A DNA stretch of 64,000 nt from Plastoroseomonas arctica. GTDB lineage: Bacteria > Pseudomonadota > Alphaproteobacteria > Acetobacterales > Acetobacteraceae. Positions 25,597 through 33,465 of this stretch are shown here, one piece after another. The notes beneath the pieces were generated by a model. The model saw only the letters and a list, made by a program, of their open reading frames with translations. It did no database searches and had not been told where the DNA came from. The translations under genes and the position numbers were made by a program. The stretch spans positions 62,001 to 126,000 of the forward strand of contig NZ_JAAEDH010000013.1 in assembly GCF_018128965.1 (NCBI RefSeq), read 5' to 3'. Numbering within the stretch: the stretch's first letter is position 1; the number at the start of each line of letters is the position of its first letter.

Positions 25597-26676
25597 TCAT
25601 GACCGCTGGTTCTTGCCCTCGATCGCGGCGATCACGGCGGCGGTGACCGTCGCGGTGTCCGCGGTGCCGCCGACATCGGCGGTCATCACGCCATCGGCGC
25701 AGACCTGTTCGACCGCGGTCATCAGCGCGGCGGCGGCGGCGGTCTCACCCAGATGATCGAGCATCATCGCCGCGGTCCAGAATGTGGCGACGGGATTGGC
25801 CACGCCCTTGCCCGCGATGTCGAAGGCCGAGCCGTGGATGGGTTCGAACATGGAGGGGTGGCGGCGCTCGGGATCGAGGTTCGCGGTCGGTGCCACGCCC
25901 AACGAGCCGGCGACGGCGCCGGCAAGGTCGGAGAGAATATCAGCGTGGAGGTTGGTCGCAACGACGGTGTCGATGCTGGCGGGGGTGCGCACCATGCGCG
26001 CGGCCATGGCGTCCACCAGCTCCTTCTCCCAGGTCACGTCGGGGAATTCGCGCGCGACCTCGGCGGCCATTTCGTCCCAGAACACCATGCCATGCCGCTG
26101 CGCGTTGGATTTGGTGACGACGGTGAGCAGCTTGCGCGGCCGGCGCTGGGCGATGCGGAAGGCGGTGCGCATGATGCGCGTCACACCCACGCGGGTGAAG
26201 ATGGAGGTCTCGGTCGCGATCTCCTCGGGGTGGCCGCGATGGGCGCGGCCACCATGGCCGGCATATTCGCCCTCGGAGTTCTCGCGAACGATTACCCAGT
26301 CGATATCACCGGGGCTCACCGAACGCAGCGGGCTGGTGAGGCCGGGCAGCACGCGGGTGGGGCGGATGTTCGCGTACTGGTCGAAGCCCTGGCAGATCTT
26401 CAGCCGAAGGCCCCACAGCGTGACGTCGTCGGGCAGGTCCTTGTCGCCGACGGCGCCGAAGAAGATCGCGTCGAAGGGCTTGAGCGTGTCGAGGCCATCC
26501 TCGGGCATCATACGGCCATTCGCGCGGTAGTAGTCACTGCCCCAGGGGAATTCCGTGACGTGCAGCGCGAAATCGCCCTGCCGCGCGGCGAGGGCTTCAA
26601 GCACGGCGAGGCCCGCGGGGATCACTTCCTTGCCGATGCCGTCGGCGGGGATGGCGGCGATGGTGTGCAGACGCAT
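25597..26676 (-). CDS. dmlA: D-malate / tartrate dehydrogenase (isopropylmalate dehydrogenase family)
   Basis: A 359-residue NAD-dependent beta-decarboxylating dehydrogenase. It resembles DmlA/TtuC, which oxidise D-malate to pyruvate or act on tartrate, more than LeuB. Supporting segments are IPADGIGKEVIPAGLAVLEA, EFPWGSDYYRANGRMMPEDG, LWGLRLKICQGFDQYANIRP, VIVRENSEGEYAGHGGR and FEPIHGSAFDIAGKGVANPV. Metal-binding Asp residues are in VVATNLHADILSDLAGAV. ATG 26676 has AAAGG about 8 nt upstream. The choice between malate and tartrate cannot be made from sequence alone. It is convergent with the phytase-like gene. Confidence 0.87.
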   Translation of the reverse strand: MRLHTIAAIPADGIGKEVIPAGLAVLEALAARQGDFALHVTEFPWGSDYYRANGRMMPEDGLDTLKPFDAIFFGAVGDKDLPDDVTLWGLRLKICQGFDQYANIRPTRVLPGLTSPLRSVSPGDIDWVIVRENSEGEYAGHGGRAHRGHPEEIATETSIFTRVGVTRIMRTAFRIAQRRPRKLLTVVTKSNAQRHGMVFWDEMAAEVAREFPDVTWEKELVDAMAARMVRTPASIDTVVATNLHADILSDLAGAVAGSLGVAPTANLDPERRHPSMFEPIHGSAFDIAGKGVANPVATFWTAAMMLDHLGETAAAAALMTAVEQVCADGVMTADVGGTADTATVTAAVIAAIEGKNQRS

Positions 26677-26742
26677 GGGCTGGCCTTTTCGTGACGGCGC
26701 CGGGTGTTCTTGCTTCCCGACCTGATGGGTTATGGTGAGGCC

Positions 26743-27252
26743 ATGGAACGTCGTCGTCTACTCATCGCGGGTCTTGCCTGCGCAAGCCTGCCTGGCGTGG
26801 CCCGGGCGCAGAATGCCGCGGCGCTCGCCCGCGAGTACCAGGGCCTGCATCCGGCCACCTATTACGTCGCGGCGGATCGGCTGATGCAGGCCGGGCAGCG
26901 CGACGACGCCGTGTTCATCTTCTATCTGGGCCAGCTGCGCTTCCGCACGCATCTCGCGGCACGCCCAGAGCTTCCACGCGACCGCGACGCGGCCGTCTTC
27001 GCGTCGCTGTCGGAGCGCGTGGGACGGCCGGTCAACGAGTACGCCTTCGGCGACATGCCCGCACTTCTGCGCACGCTCGACGCGGTGATGGTCTATGACC
27101 GGGAGAATCCGGACCCGTTCACGCCGGCGGCGACCTACCCCGACGCCACGCGCAGCGCGTGCGAGGGCATGGCGCAGTTCCGCACCAACCTCGCCGGCCG
27201 CTTCGACGAGATCCGGCGCCTGCGCGCGGCCAACGGGCTGGAGAACCGCTAG
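26743..27252 (+). CDS. Secreted protein of unknown function
   Basis: A 169-residue product that I do not recognise. The N-terminus [20 protein letters not shown], then RAQ, is a signal peptide, possibly Sec with an Arg-rich start. The mature part is soluble and helical ([20 protein letters not shown], then [12 protein letters not shown]), with a pattern like one or two helical repeats. The alternation [20 protein letters not shown] resembles a single TPR-like hairpin. ATG 26743 has GGTGAGG just upstream. Its stop shares the tetramer CTAG (27249-27252) with the convergent mgsA stop. Confidence 0.65.
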   Translation: MERRRLLIAGLACASLPGVARAQNAAALAREYQGLHPATYYVAADRLMQAGQRDDAVFIFYLGQLRFRTHLAARPELPRDRDAAVFASLSERVGRPVNEYAFGDMPALLRTLDAVMVYDRENPDPFTPAATYPDATRSACEGMAQFRTNLAGRFDEIRRLRAANGLENR

Positions 27253-27641
27253 GCGCGGAGCAGCGCCCCGCCGGCGACGAGCAGGTCCGCACTGCGGGCG
27301 GAAAACGCGCAGGCCACGTCATGCACCAGCGCCACGCGCAGCAGCGCCTTCACGTCGACATCGTGCGGCATGGGCGTCATCGGGTCGACGAAGAAGAATA
27401 GCGCGTCGATGCGGCCCTCGGCGATCAGCGCGCCGATCTGCTGGTCGCCGCCGAGCGGGCCACTGAGGACGCGCGTGAGCGAGATGTCGGGGCATTCGCG
27501 CAGCACCATCGCGCCGGTGGTGGCGGTGGAGACGATCTCGCAGCGGGTGAGCGCGTCGCGGTGCCGCGCGACCCAGAGCGCCATGTCGGGCTTCAGCCGG
27601 TCATGGGCGACGAGTGCGATACGCGCGCCGTGTTCGGCCAT
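27249..27641 (-). CDS. mgsA: Methylglyoxal synthase
   Basis: A 130-residue enzyme converting dihydroxyacetone phosphate to methylglyoxal and phosphate, a bypass of lower glycolysis under phosphate stress. Conserved parts are [17 protein letters not shown], the phosphate-binding [26 protein letters not shown] with the catalytic Asp, and [20 protein letters not shown] with the catalytic His. Length is close to E. coli MgsA. On the minus strand a TATAGT box (27668-27673) lies about 27 nt upstream of the start and may be the -10 element; no good -35 is seen. Confidence 0.93.
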   Translation of the reverse strand: MAEHGARIALVAHDRLKPDMALWVARHRDALTRCEIVSTATTGAMVLRECPDISLTRVLSGPLGGDQQIGALIAEGRIDALFFFVDPMTPMPHDVDVKALLRVALVHDVACAFSARSADLLVAGGALLRA

Positions 27642-27696
27642 GTGTGAAATTTCCCGTGCTTGCGCCGACTATAAGGCGCAGCTCCGACGACAGCAT

Positions 27697-27714
27697 GGGG
27701 GAATGAATTCCCCC
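27697..27714. other. Hairpin followed by an A/T-rich patch
   Basis: The stem GGGGGAA / TTCCCCC has a TGAA loop. It is followed on the plus strand by AAACCCCCATC and a T-rich run (27725-27738), an AT-rich island in GC-rich DNA. It lies in the 252-bp gap between the divergent mgsA and puuE genes. It resembles a terminator with a delayed T-tract, but no plus-strand gene ends here. It may be another intergenic repeat. Apart from this and the mgsA TATAGT box, nothing else was recognised in the gap. Confidence 0.35.
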
Positions 27715-27893
27715 AAACCCCCATCTTTTATTTTTATCTGTTGGCTACCGTTGCGCAGTGAGCGCCGCCTCCGGCGTGAGGGTGCGGCCTGCGCACGGGA
27801 GAGACGTGGGGTTCGGGCGATTTTTTTCTTCCCATGCTTCTCGGCGCCCGGACGGCGCGTAAGGTATCGCTGCAAAGCTCTCGGAGACCGCGC

Positions 27894-28844
27894 ATGCCCC
27901 CCGACACCTCGCCCCTCAACCGCGACCTGATCGGCTACGGCGCCAACCCGCCGCACCCGCAATGGCCGGGCAATGCCCGCATCGCGGTGAACTTCGTCCT
28001 CAACTACGAGGAGGGGTCGGAAGCCTCCTTCCTCGATGGCGATGGCCGCTCGGAGGCGGCGCATACCGAGGCCATGGGCTCCCCGGTGCCGGCGGGCGAG
28101 CGCGACCTCGCCGCGGAGGGCATGTTCGAATACGGCGTGCGCGTGGGCTTCTGGCGCATCCTGCGCCTGTTCGCGCAGCGCAACCTGCCGCTGACGGTGT
28201 TCGCCTGCGCGCTGGCGATCGAGCGCCACCCGCCCGCCGCCGCGGCGATCAAGGAAGCCGGCCACGACATCTGCTGCCATGGCTGGCGCTGGGAGGAACA
28301 CTACCGCCTCGACCGCGAGACCGAGCGCGAGCACATCCGCATGGCGATCGAGAGCCTGACGCGCACCATGGGATCCCGCCCGCTCGGCTGGTACTGCCGC
28401 TATGGACCCAGCGTGAACACGCGCGCGCTGCTGACGGAGGAGGGCGGCTTCCTCTACGACAGCGACTGCTACAATGACGAACTCCCCTACTGGGTGCTGC
28501 AGGACGGCAAGCCTCAGCTGATCGTGCCCTATTCGCTGGTGAGCAACGACAGCAAGTACGGGCGCGGCGTGTTCGGCACGGCCGATGACTACTTCACCTT
28601 CCTCAAGGACCAGTTCGACATGCTCTACGCCGAGGGCGAGAGCGCGCCGAAGATGATGTCCTGCGGGCTGCACATGCGCGTCATCGGACACCCGGCGCGC
28701 GCCGCCGGCCTCGCGCGGTTCATGGACTACATCCAGGGCCATGACCGGGTGTGGGTCGCGAAGCGCATCGAGATCGCGGAGCATTGGCGCAGGACCTTCC
28801 CCTACGCGCCCGGGATGGAGCAGATCGCGAAGGTGGGATCGTGA
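27894..28844 (+). CDS. puuE: Allantoinase PuuE (polysaccharide-deacetylase fold)
   Basis: A 316-residue protein of the cofactor-independent allantoinase family, which hydrolyses allantoin to allantoate in purine catabolism. Visible segments are NRDLIGYGANPPHPQWPGNA, RIAVNFVLNYEEGSE, GMFEYGVRVGFWRILRLF, AGHDICCHGWRWEEHYRL, GWYCRYGPSVNTRALL and LYDSDCYNDELPYWV. ATG 27894 has GGAG 7 nt upstream. The stop overlaps the ureidoglycolate lyase start by four bases (GTGA), which strongly supports a ureide degradation pair. Confidence 0.9.
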   Translation: MPPDTSPLNRDLIGYGANPPHPQWPGNARIAVNFVLNYEEGSEASFLDGDGRSEAAHTEAMGSPVPAGERDLAAEGMFEYGVRVGFWRILRLFAQRNLPLTVFACALAIERHPPAAAAIKEAGHDICCHGWRWEEHYRLDRETEREHIRMAIESLTRTMGSRPLGWYCRYGPSVNTRALLTEEGGFLYDSDCYNDELPYWVLQDGKPQLIVPYSLVSNDSKYGRGVFGTADDYFTFLKDQFDMLYAEGESAPKMMSCGLHMRVIGHPARAAGLARFMDYIQGHDRVWVAKRIEIAEHWRRTFPYAPGMEQIAKVGS

Positions 28845-29314
28845 GGACGCTGACGCTGGAGCCACTGACCGCCGAAGCCTTCGCGCCCTGGGGCGACGTG
28901 GTGGACGCGCCGGCACCCGGCGAGCGCCCGCAGCTGGAGGCGAGCCTCGCCGCCATCGACGGTGCGACGGCGCCGGTGCTGGCGTTCAACAACGTCGCAC
29001 CCCACGCGCTGCCGTTCGAGGCGACGCAGATGGAGCGGCACAACCGCTCCTCGCAGTGCTTCATCCCGCTCGACGTGTCGCGCTACGTGCTGATGGTGGC
29101 ACTCGATGTTGGCGGCAAGCCTGACATGACGCGCCTGCGCGCCTTCGTCGCGCGTGGCGACCAGGCGGTGAACTATCACCTCGGCGCCTGGCACCACCCG
29201 ATGCGCGTGCTGGACCGGCCGGGGCGCTTCGCGGTGCTGATGTGGACCACCGGGCGCAAGCCCGATGACGAGGAATGGGCGGATCTGACGGAGACCGTGT
29301 TGCTGGTCGGCTGA
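28841..29314 (+). CDS. allA: Ureidoglycolate lyase (AllA family)
   Basis: A 157-residue cupin-fold enzyme that splits ureidoglycolate into glyoxylate and urea. RTLTLEPLTAEAFAPWGDVV opens the family, followed by METQ-type core residues in EATQMERHNRSSQCFIPLD, and by LGAWHHPMRVL and FAVLMWTTGRKPDDEEW. The start is GTG 28841, overlapping the puuE stop; no ATG fits the domain start. Being coupled to an allantoinase, it completes two steps of allantoin use. Allantoicase is not in the window. Confidence 0.88.
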   Translation: MRTLTLEPLTAEAFAPWGDVVDAPAPGERPQLEASLAAIDGATAPVLAFNNVAPHALPFEATQMERHNRSSQCFIPLDVSRYVLMVALDVGGKPDMTRLRAFVARGDQAVNYHLGAWHHPMRVLDRPGRFAVLMWTTGRKPDDEEWADLTETVLLVG

Positions 29315-29401
29315 GCGCGCCTGCCTTGCGGCCAGGGGGGGCGGGGCGCAGATGGAGGCCTGCAGACACGCCGCGCGCCGCATCCGACACGGGAGCCCCT
29401 G

Positions 29402-30415
29402 ATGAAAGCCGTCGCCTATACCGAAAGCCTTCCCATCGAAAACGACCGGTCGCTGTTCGACACCGAGCTGCCGAACCCGGAGCCCGGCCCGCGCGACCTG
29501 CTGGTCCGCATCAAGGCCATCTCGGTCAATCCGGTCGACACCAAGGTGCGGATGCGCCGGCAGGGCAGCGCCGAGGCACCCGTGGTCCTGGGCTGGGACG
29601 CCGCCGGCATCGTCGAGGCCGTGGGCGCCGAGGTGACGCTGTTCCGCGCCGGCGACGCGGTCTACTACGCCGGCGATATCGGACGGCCCGGATCCAACGC
29701 CGAATATGGCCTGGTCGATGAGCGCATCGCGGGTGCGAAGCCCACCAGCCTGTCCTTCGCCGAGGCGGCGGCGCTGCCGCTGACCGCGATCACCGCCTGG
29801 GAATCGCTGTTCGAACGGCTGCGCCTGCCGGTCGGCAAGGCCCGCTCCGACGACGCCATCCTCATCATCGGCGCGGCGGGCGGCGTGGGCTCCATCGCCG
29901 TGCAGCTCGCCCGGCGCCTGACCGGGCTGACGGTCATTGGCACCGCCTCGCGCCCGGACTCCGTCCGCTGGGTGGAACAGGCCGGCGCCCATGCGGTGAT
30001 CGACCACACCAGGCCGCTGTCGGAGGAGCTGGCGCGGATCGGCCATCCCACGGTGCGCAACATACTGTCGCTGACCGCGACGGCGACGCACTGGGATGAG
30101 ATCACCAAGGCCCTCGCGCCGCAGGGCCAGGTCTGCCTCATCGACGATCCGGGCGCGCTCGACATCGGCAAGCTGAAGCAGAAATCCGGCGCGCTGCATT
30201 GGGAGTTCATGTTCACGCGGTCGATGTTCGCCACGCCCGACATGATCCAGCAGCACCACCTGCTGAACGAGGTCGCCGCGCTGGTCGATGCCGGGCTGAT
30301 CCGCACGACGCTGGGGCAGAATTTCGGGGCGATCAACGCGGCTAACCTGCGCCGGGCCCATGCGGCGCTCGAGAGTGGGCGCAGCATCGGCAAGGCGGTG
30401 CTCGAAGCCGGGTGA
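29402..30415 (+). CDS. Zinc-free NADPH:quinone oxidoreductase-type alcohol dehydrogenase
   Basis: A 337-residue MDR-family oxidoreductase: MKAVAYTESLPIENDRSLFD, LLVRIKAISVNPVDTKVRMR, VLGWDAAGIVEAVG, nucleotide loop LIIGAAGGVGSIAVQLARR and GQVCLIDDPGALDIGKLKQK. It lacks the catalytic-zinc Cys/His pattern of true alcohol dehydrogenases, as in the ZADH/QOR group. It follows allA on the same strand after 87 nt. It is convergent with the HpxZ gene, with only three bases between the stops (TGAGGCTCA, 30413-30421). The substrate is unknown. Confidence 0.88.
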   Translation: MKAVAYTESLPIENDRSLFDTELPNPEPGPRDLLVRIKAISVNPVDTKVRMRRQGSAEAPVVLGWDAAGIVEAVGAEVTLFRAGDAVYYAGDIGRPGSNAEYGLVDERIAGAKPTSLSFAEAAALPLTAITAWESLFERLRLPVGKARSDDAILIIGAAGGVGSIAVQLARRLTGLTVIGTASRPDSVRWVEQAGAHAVIDHTRPLSEELARIGHPTVRNILSLTATATHWDEITKALAPQGQVCLIDDPGALDIGKLKQKSGALHWEFMFTRSMFATPDMIQQHHLLNEVAALVDAGLIRTTLGQNFGAINAANLRRAHAALESGRSIGKAVLEAG

Positions 30416-30418
30416 GGC

Positions 30419-30814
30419 TCAGCCTTCGGCCAGCATGGAGACGTGGGCGGCGACCACCTTCCAGCCTTCGGGGAAGCGCACCCAGGACTGGCTCTGCCGT
30501 CCGCGTTTTCCCGTGCTGAGGATCACGTATTCCGTGTTCGCGACGGCGAAGTCGCGCCCGAAGGTGACGATCTTCGTGTTCTCCAGCCGCCGCGCGCGGG
30601 CAGCGTGCTGCGCCGGCGTGCGCGAGGCGCGGAACGCCGCGATCATCGCATGCCCATGCAGGTTCTCGCCCACGCCGTAACGCAGCGTGTGCTCGCTGTC
30701 CCAGAAGCTGTCGTCGAGGATCGCGACGTCGTTCTCGTCCAGGCCGCGGTCATAGCGTTCGAAGGCGGCGCGGACTTCGGCTATCACCTCGGGGATGTTC
30801 AGTTCGTGGGTCAT
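30419..30814 (-). CDS. hpxZ: HpxZ/AtzH-like protein (DUF3225)
   Basis: A 131-residue NTF2-like protein. EVRAAFERYDRGLDENDVAI, LRYGVGENLHGHAMIAAFR, FGRDFAVANTEYVIL and GRQSQSWVRFPEGWKVVAAH match the family called oxalurate catabolism protein HpxZ, related to AtzH. Such proteins often sit beside amidases acting on carboxylated ureas. ATG 30814 overlaps the stop of the amidase gene as ATGA, so they are co-translated. The exact reaction is not settled from sequence. Confidence 0.87.
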   Translation of the reverse strand: MTHELNIPEVIAEVRAAFERYDRGLDENDVAILDDSFWDSEHTLRYGVGENLHGHAMIAAFRASRTPAQHAARARRLENTKIVTFGRDFAVANTEYVILSTGKRGRQSQSWVRFPEGWKVVAAHVSMLAEG

Positions 30815-31989
30815 CGGGCGTTCTCCAGGGCAAGGGCGATGGCTGCGAGCCGCGCATCCGCGCCGCGCCAGCAGATGATCGACAATCCGCAGGGTTTGCC
30901 GCCCGCGGTGCCCAGCGGCAGGCTCAGCTGCGGCAGGCTCGCCATGCCGGCGATGGAACACAGCAGCCCGATGCGCCCCGATTGACGGTCCAGCTCGGAC
31001 AGCGAAAGCCCCAGCGGCGGCGCGGTGAAGGGCGTGGTCGGGATGCACAGGATCGCACCGCCCTCGAGCAGCGCGCGCATGCGCTCCACCACGCGCGCGC
31101 GGACGGAATTCGCGACGGCAAATTGTTCCGGCGTGATGGTCGCGGCGAAGGCGAGGTTGCGCGCCGCCGAGAACCCGAAGCGCGGATTGCAGCGATCGAT
31201 CCAGGGCGAGAAGTTCCGCCACGCCTCGGCGCGCTGGCAGATGTTGCGCTGGTTGCCCCAGACCTCCAGCTCGCCCGGTTCGGCCAAGGCGATGGGCGTC
31301 ACGCCACCGAACATCCCGCCGATGCGGGCGAGCGCCGGTGCCAGCGCCTCGCGCACCTCGGCATCGGCGATGGCGAAGGCATCCTCGGCCACCAGCACGC
31401 CGGCGGCGCTGGGCTCGGGCAGCGCCTCGTTCAGCAGGGCCGAGGCCGCGCGCGCGAAGGTCGCGGCGTCGCGCGCGAACCAGCCCGCCGTATCGAACGT
31501 CTCCGCCTGACGGAGGACGCCCTCGACCGAAACCGCGCCCAGCGTCGGGCGCATGCCGTAGAGGCCGCACAGGCTCGCCGGCACCCGCACCGAGCCGCCG
31601 GAATCCGTGCCCAGCGCGATGTCGCACGCCCCTGCCGCGACGGCCGATGCCGAGCCCGACGAGGATCCGCCCGGCAGGCAGCCCGGCGCGGCCGGGTTGG
31701 GCGGCGTGCCTTCATGCGGGTTGAAGCCCAGGATGCCGAGCGAGATCTCGCAGGTGACGGTCTTGCCCACCAGCTCGGCGCCGGCGTCGAGCAGCCGCCG
31801 CACCGCCCAGGCGTGACGGGCGGGGGTGGGGTGGCTCGCCGCCCAGTCCGGATTGCCGCCGCCGGTCGGGTGCCCGGCCACGTCGAACAGGTCCTTGGCC
31901 GCGAAGGTCAGCCCCGCGAGCGGCCCGCCCGGCGTGCCGGGCAGCGTGACGCGTGGCCCGGGCAGGAAGGCTTCGGCGGGGAATTCCAT
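30811..31989 (-). CDS. Amidase (amidase-signature family, short AMI1-like form)
   Basis: A 392-residue amidase with the Ser-cisSer-Lys triad: Lys in LTFAAKDLFDVAG, cis-Ser in GGSSSGSASAVAAG, and nucleophile Ser in DIALGTDSGGSVRVPAS. The short N-terminus before the Lys resembles the AMI1-like group rather than GatA. ATG 31989 has GGAG 7 nt upstream. It is coupled to the HpxZ-like gene, suggesting hydrolysis of a ureide, carbamoyl or oxalurate-like amide. Given the puuE-allA pair nearby, a purine-derived substrate is plausible but inferred. Confidence 0.88.
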   Translation of the reverse strand: MEFPAEAFLPGPRVTLPGTPGGPLAGLTFAAKDLFDVAGHPTGGGNPDWAASHPTPARHAWAVRRLLDAGAELVGKTVTCEISLGILGFNPHEGTPPNPAAPGCLPGGSSSGSASAVAAGACDIALGTDSGGSVRVPASLCGLYGMRPTLGAVSVEGVLRQAETFDTAGWFARDAATFARAASALLNEALPEPSAAGVLVAEDAFAIADAEVREALAPALARIGGMFGGVTPIALAEPGELEVWGNQRNICQRAEAWRNFSPWIDRCNPRFGFSAARNLAFAATITPEQFAVANSVRARVVERMRALLEGGAILCIPTTPFTAPPLGLSLSELDRQSGRIGLLCSIAGMASLPQLSLPLGTAGGKPCGLSIICWRGADARLAAIALALENAR

Positions 31990-32126
31990 GCGGCGGCTCC
32001 GTGCGGGTGGTGTAGCCAGCCTATCGGGCTCCGGCGCGGCTTGGCAAAGCGGCGCGGTAACCTCGCATCGGCATCGGCCGAACACCCATGGCAAGGCGCC
32101 CGCCCGGCGCCCGTGGAGACCTCGCG

Positions 32127-32801
32127 ATGAAACGCCGTTCGCTGCTTCTCGCCGCCCCTGCCCTCGCTGGCTTCCCCGCCCGCGCCCAGGGCGCCGGCCC
32201 CGTGGTGGTGGAGCTGTTCACCTCGCAATCCTGCTCCTCCTGCCCGGCCGCGGATGCGCTACTGGTCGAGCTCGCGCAGCGCGCCGAGGTGCTGGCGCTA
32301 TCCTTCCACGTCACCTACTGGGACCGGCTCGGCTGGCGTGACCGCTTCTCGCTGCGCGAAGCCACGGACCGGCAGCGCGCCTACGCCACCACCATGGGGC
32401 GCAACCAGGTCTATACGCCGCAGGCGGTGGTTCAGGGCCGCGCCGATGCGGTGGGCTCGGACCGCGCCGCGCTGCTCGGCGCGATCGGCGCGGCGCGCGC
32501 GGCGACGGTGCCGCTGCGCCTCGTGGCCGGATCCGACCAGGTGAGCCTCGGCATCGGCGCGGGCATCGGTGCCGGCGGGCTTTGGCTCGTCGGCTATGAC
32601 CGGCGGCACGTCACCGCCATCGGCGCCGGCGAGAATGGCGGGCGCACCCTGACCCACGCGAATGTCGTGCGCAGCCTGGCGCGGATCGGCGATTGGCATG
32701 GCGGGGCGCACCAGCAATCCGTCGCGCGGCCGGCCGGCGAGCGGGTCGCCGCGCTGCTGCAGGCGCCCGATGGCGGCATCCTGGGCGCCGCGACCGCCTG
32801 A
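32127..32801 (+). CDS. DUF1223 family secreted protein
   Basis: A 224-residue thioredoxin-like protein of the DUF1223 family. A signal peptide (MKRRSLLLAAPALAGFPARA) precedes VVVELFTSQSCSSCPAADAL, which has the family CxxC motif. Next come FHVTYWDRLGWRDRFSL, RQRAYATTMGRNQVYTPQAV and GGRTLTHANVVRSL. GGAG lies 8 nt before ATG 32127. The biochemical role of the family is not established; periplasmic location is inferred. It has a 76-nt gap to the tetR-type gene. Confidence 0.85.
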   Translation: MKRRSLLLAAPALAGFPARAQGAGPVVVELFTSQSCSSCPAADALLVELAQRAEVLALSFHVTYWDRLGWRDRFSLREATDRQRAYATTMGRNQVYTPQAVVQGRADAVGSDRAALLGAIGAARAATVPLRLVAGSDQVSLGIGAGIGAGGLWLVGYDRRHVTAIGAGENGGRTLTHANVVRSLARIGDWHGGAHQQSVARPAGERVAALLQAPDGGILGAATA

Positions 32802-32823
32802 GGGTTTTTGTTGCACGCGGCGC

Positions 32824-32865
32824 TTGACAGGCTAGGCGCGCGCAAGGCAATTTACGAACGTTCGT
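32824..32865 (+). promoter_or_regulatory. Promoter with palindromic operator of the tetR-type gene
   Basis: TTGACA at 32824-32829 is a consensus -35 box; the -10 region near 32847-32853 is weak. Immediately after it, 32854-32865 is the perfect 12-bp palindrome ACGAACGTTCGT, and the ATG follows 12 bp later. A TetR dimer bound there would block the promoter. The short inverted repeat with CGAACGTTCG is typical of TetR-family autoregulatory operators. Expected effect: repression of tetR, the LplT-Aas fusion and the CoA-transferase together. Confidence 0.6.
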
Positions 32866-32877
32866 TCGAAGTTGCCC

Positions 32878-33465
32878 ATGCTCTCCACCAAGGATCGTAT
32901 CCGCCTGGAAGCCGTGCGCCTGTTCGCCGAGCGCGGCATCGACGCCGTCTCCCAGCGCGACATCGCGGCCGCCGCGGGCGTCCAGGTCAGCACGCTCTAC
33001 GGGCACTGGACCGGCGGCCGCGACCAGCTGATCGGCGAGACCTTCGTCGCCGGTTATGCTGGCTACGCCCAGGCGCTGGCCGCCGCCGCTGACCCGCATG
33101 CCGGGTTCGCCGCGGCACTCGACGCCATGGTGCGCGCCATCTGCCGCCTGCACGGCGAGGATCGCGCGATGTTCGCCTTCCTGCTGCTCAGCCAGCATCG
33201 CGGCCTCGACCGCGTGGGCGGCGGCGAAGCCGGCAACCCGGTCGATGTGCTGCAACGGCGCGTCGAAGCCGCGATGGAAAGCCGCGAGATCCCACCCGGC
33301 GAGCCAGCGCTGGTCACCGCCGCCATCGTCGGCGTGCTGGTCCAGGCCGCGACCTTCCGCCTCTATGGTCGCTTGGCCCAGGACCTGCCGGCGATGGCCG
33401 ACGACCTCTCCGCCCTCTGTGCCCGCACCGCCGGGCTGCCAACCCAAGCGAGGACTCCGCGATGA
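32878..33465 (+). CDS. TetR/AcrR family transcriptional regulator
   Basis: A 195-residue repressor. The helix-turn-helix is in RLFAERGIDAVSQRDIAAAA, followed by GVQVSTLYGHWTGGRDQLIG. The C-terminal ligand domain is helical. ATG 32878 is preferred; a TTG six bases earlier is also in frame. The palindrome at 32854-32865 is its likely binding site. The stop overlaps the ATG of the phospholipid acyltransferase as ATGA, so it probably controls that operon. A lipid or acyl-CoA ligand is plausible but inferred. Confidence 0.92.
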   Translation: MLSTKDRIRLEAVRLFAERGIDAVSQRDIAAAAGVQVSTLYGHWTGGRDQLIGETFVAGYAGYAQALAAAADPHAGFAAALDAMVRAICRLHGEDRAMFAFLLLSQHRGLDRVGGGEAGNPVDVLQRRVEAAMESREIPPGEPALVTAAIVGVLVQAATFRLYGRLAQDLPAMADDLSALCARTAGLPTQARTPR

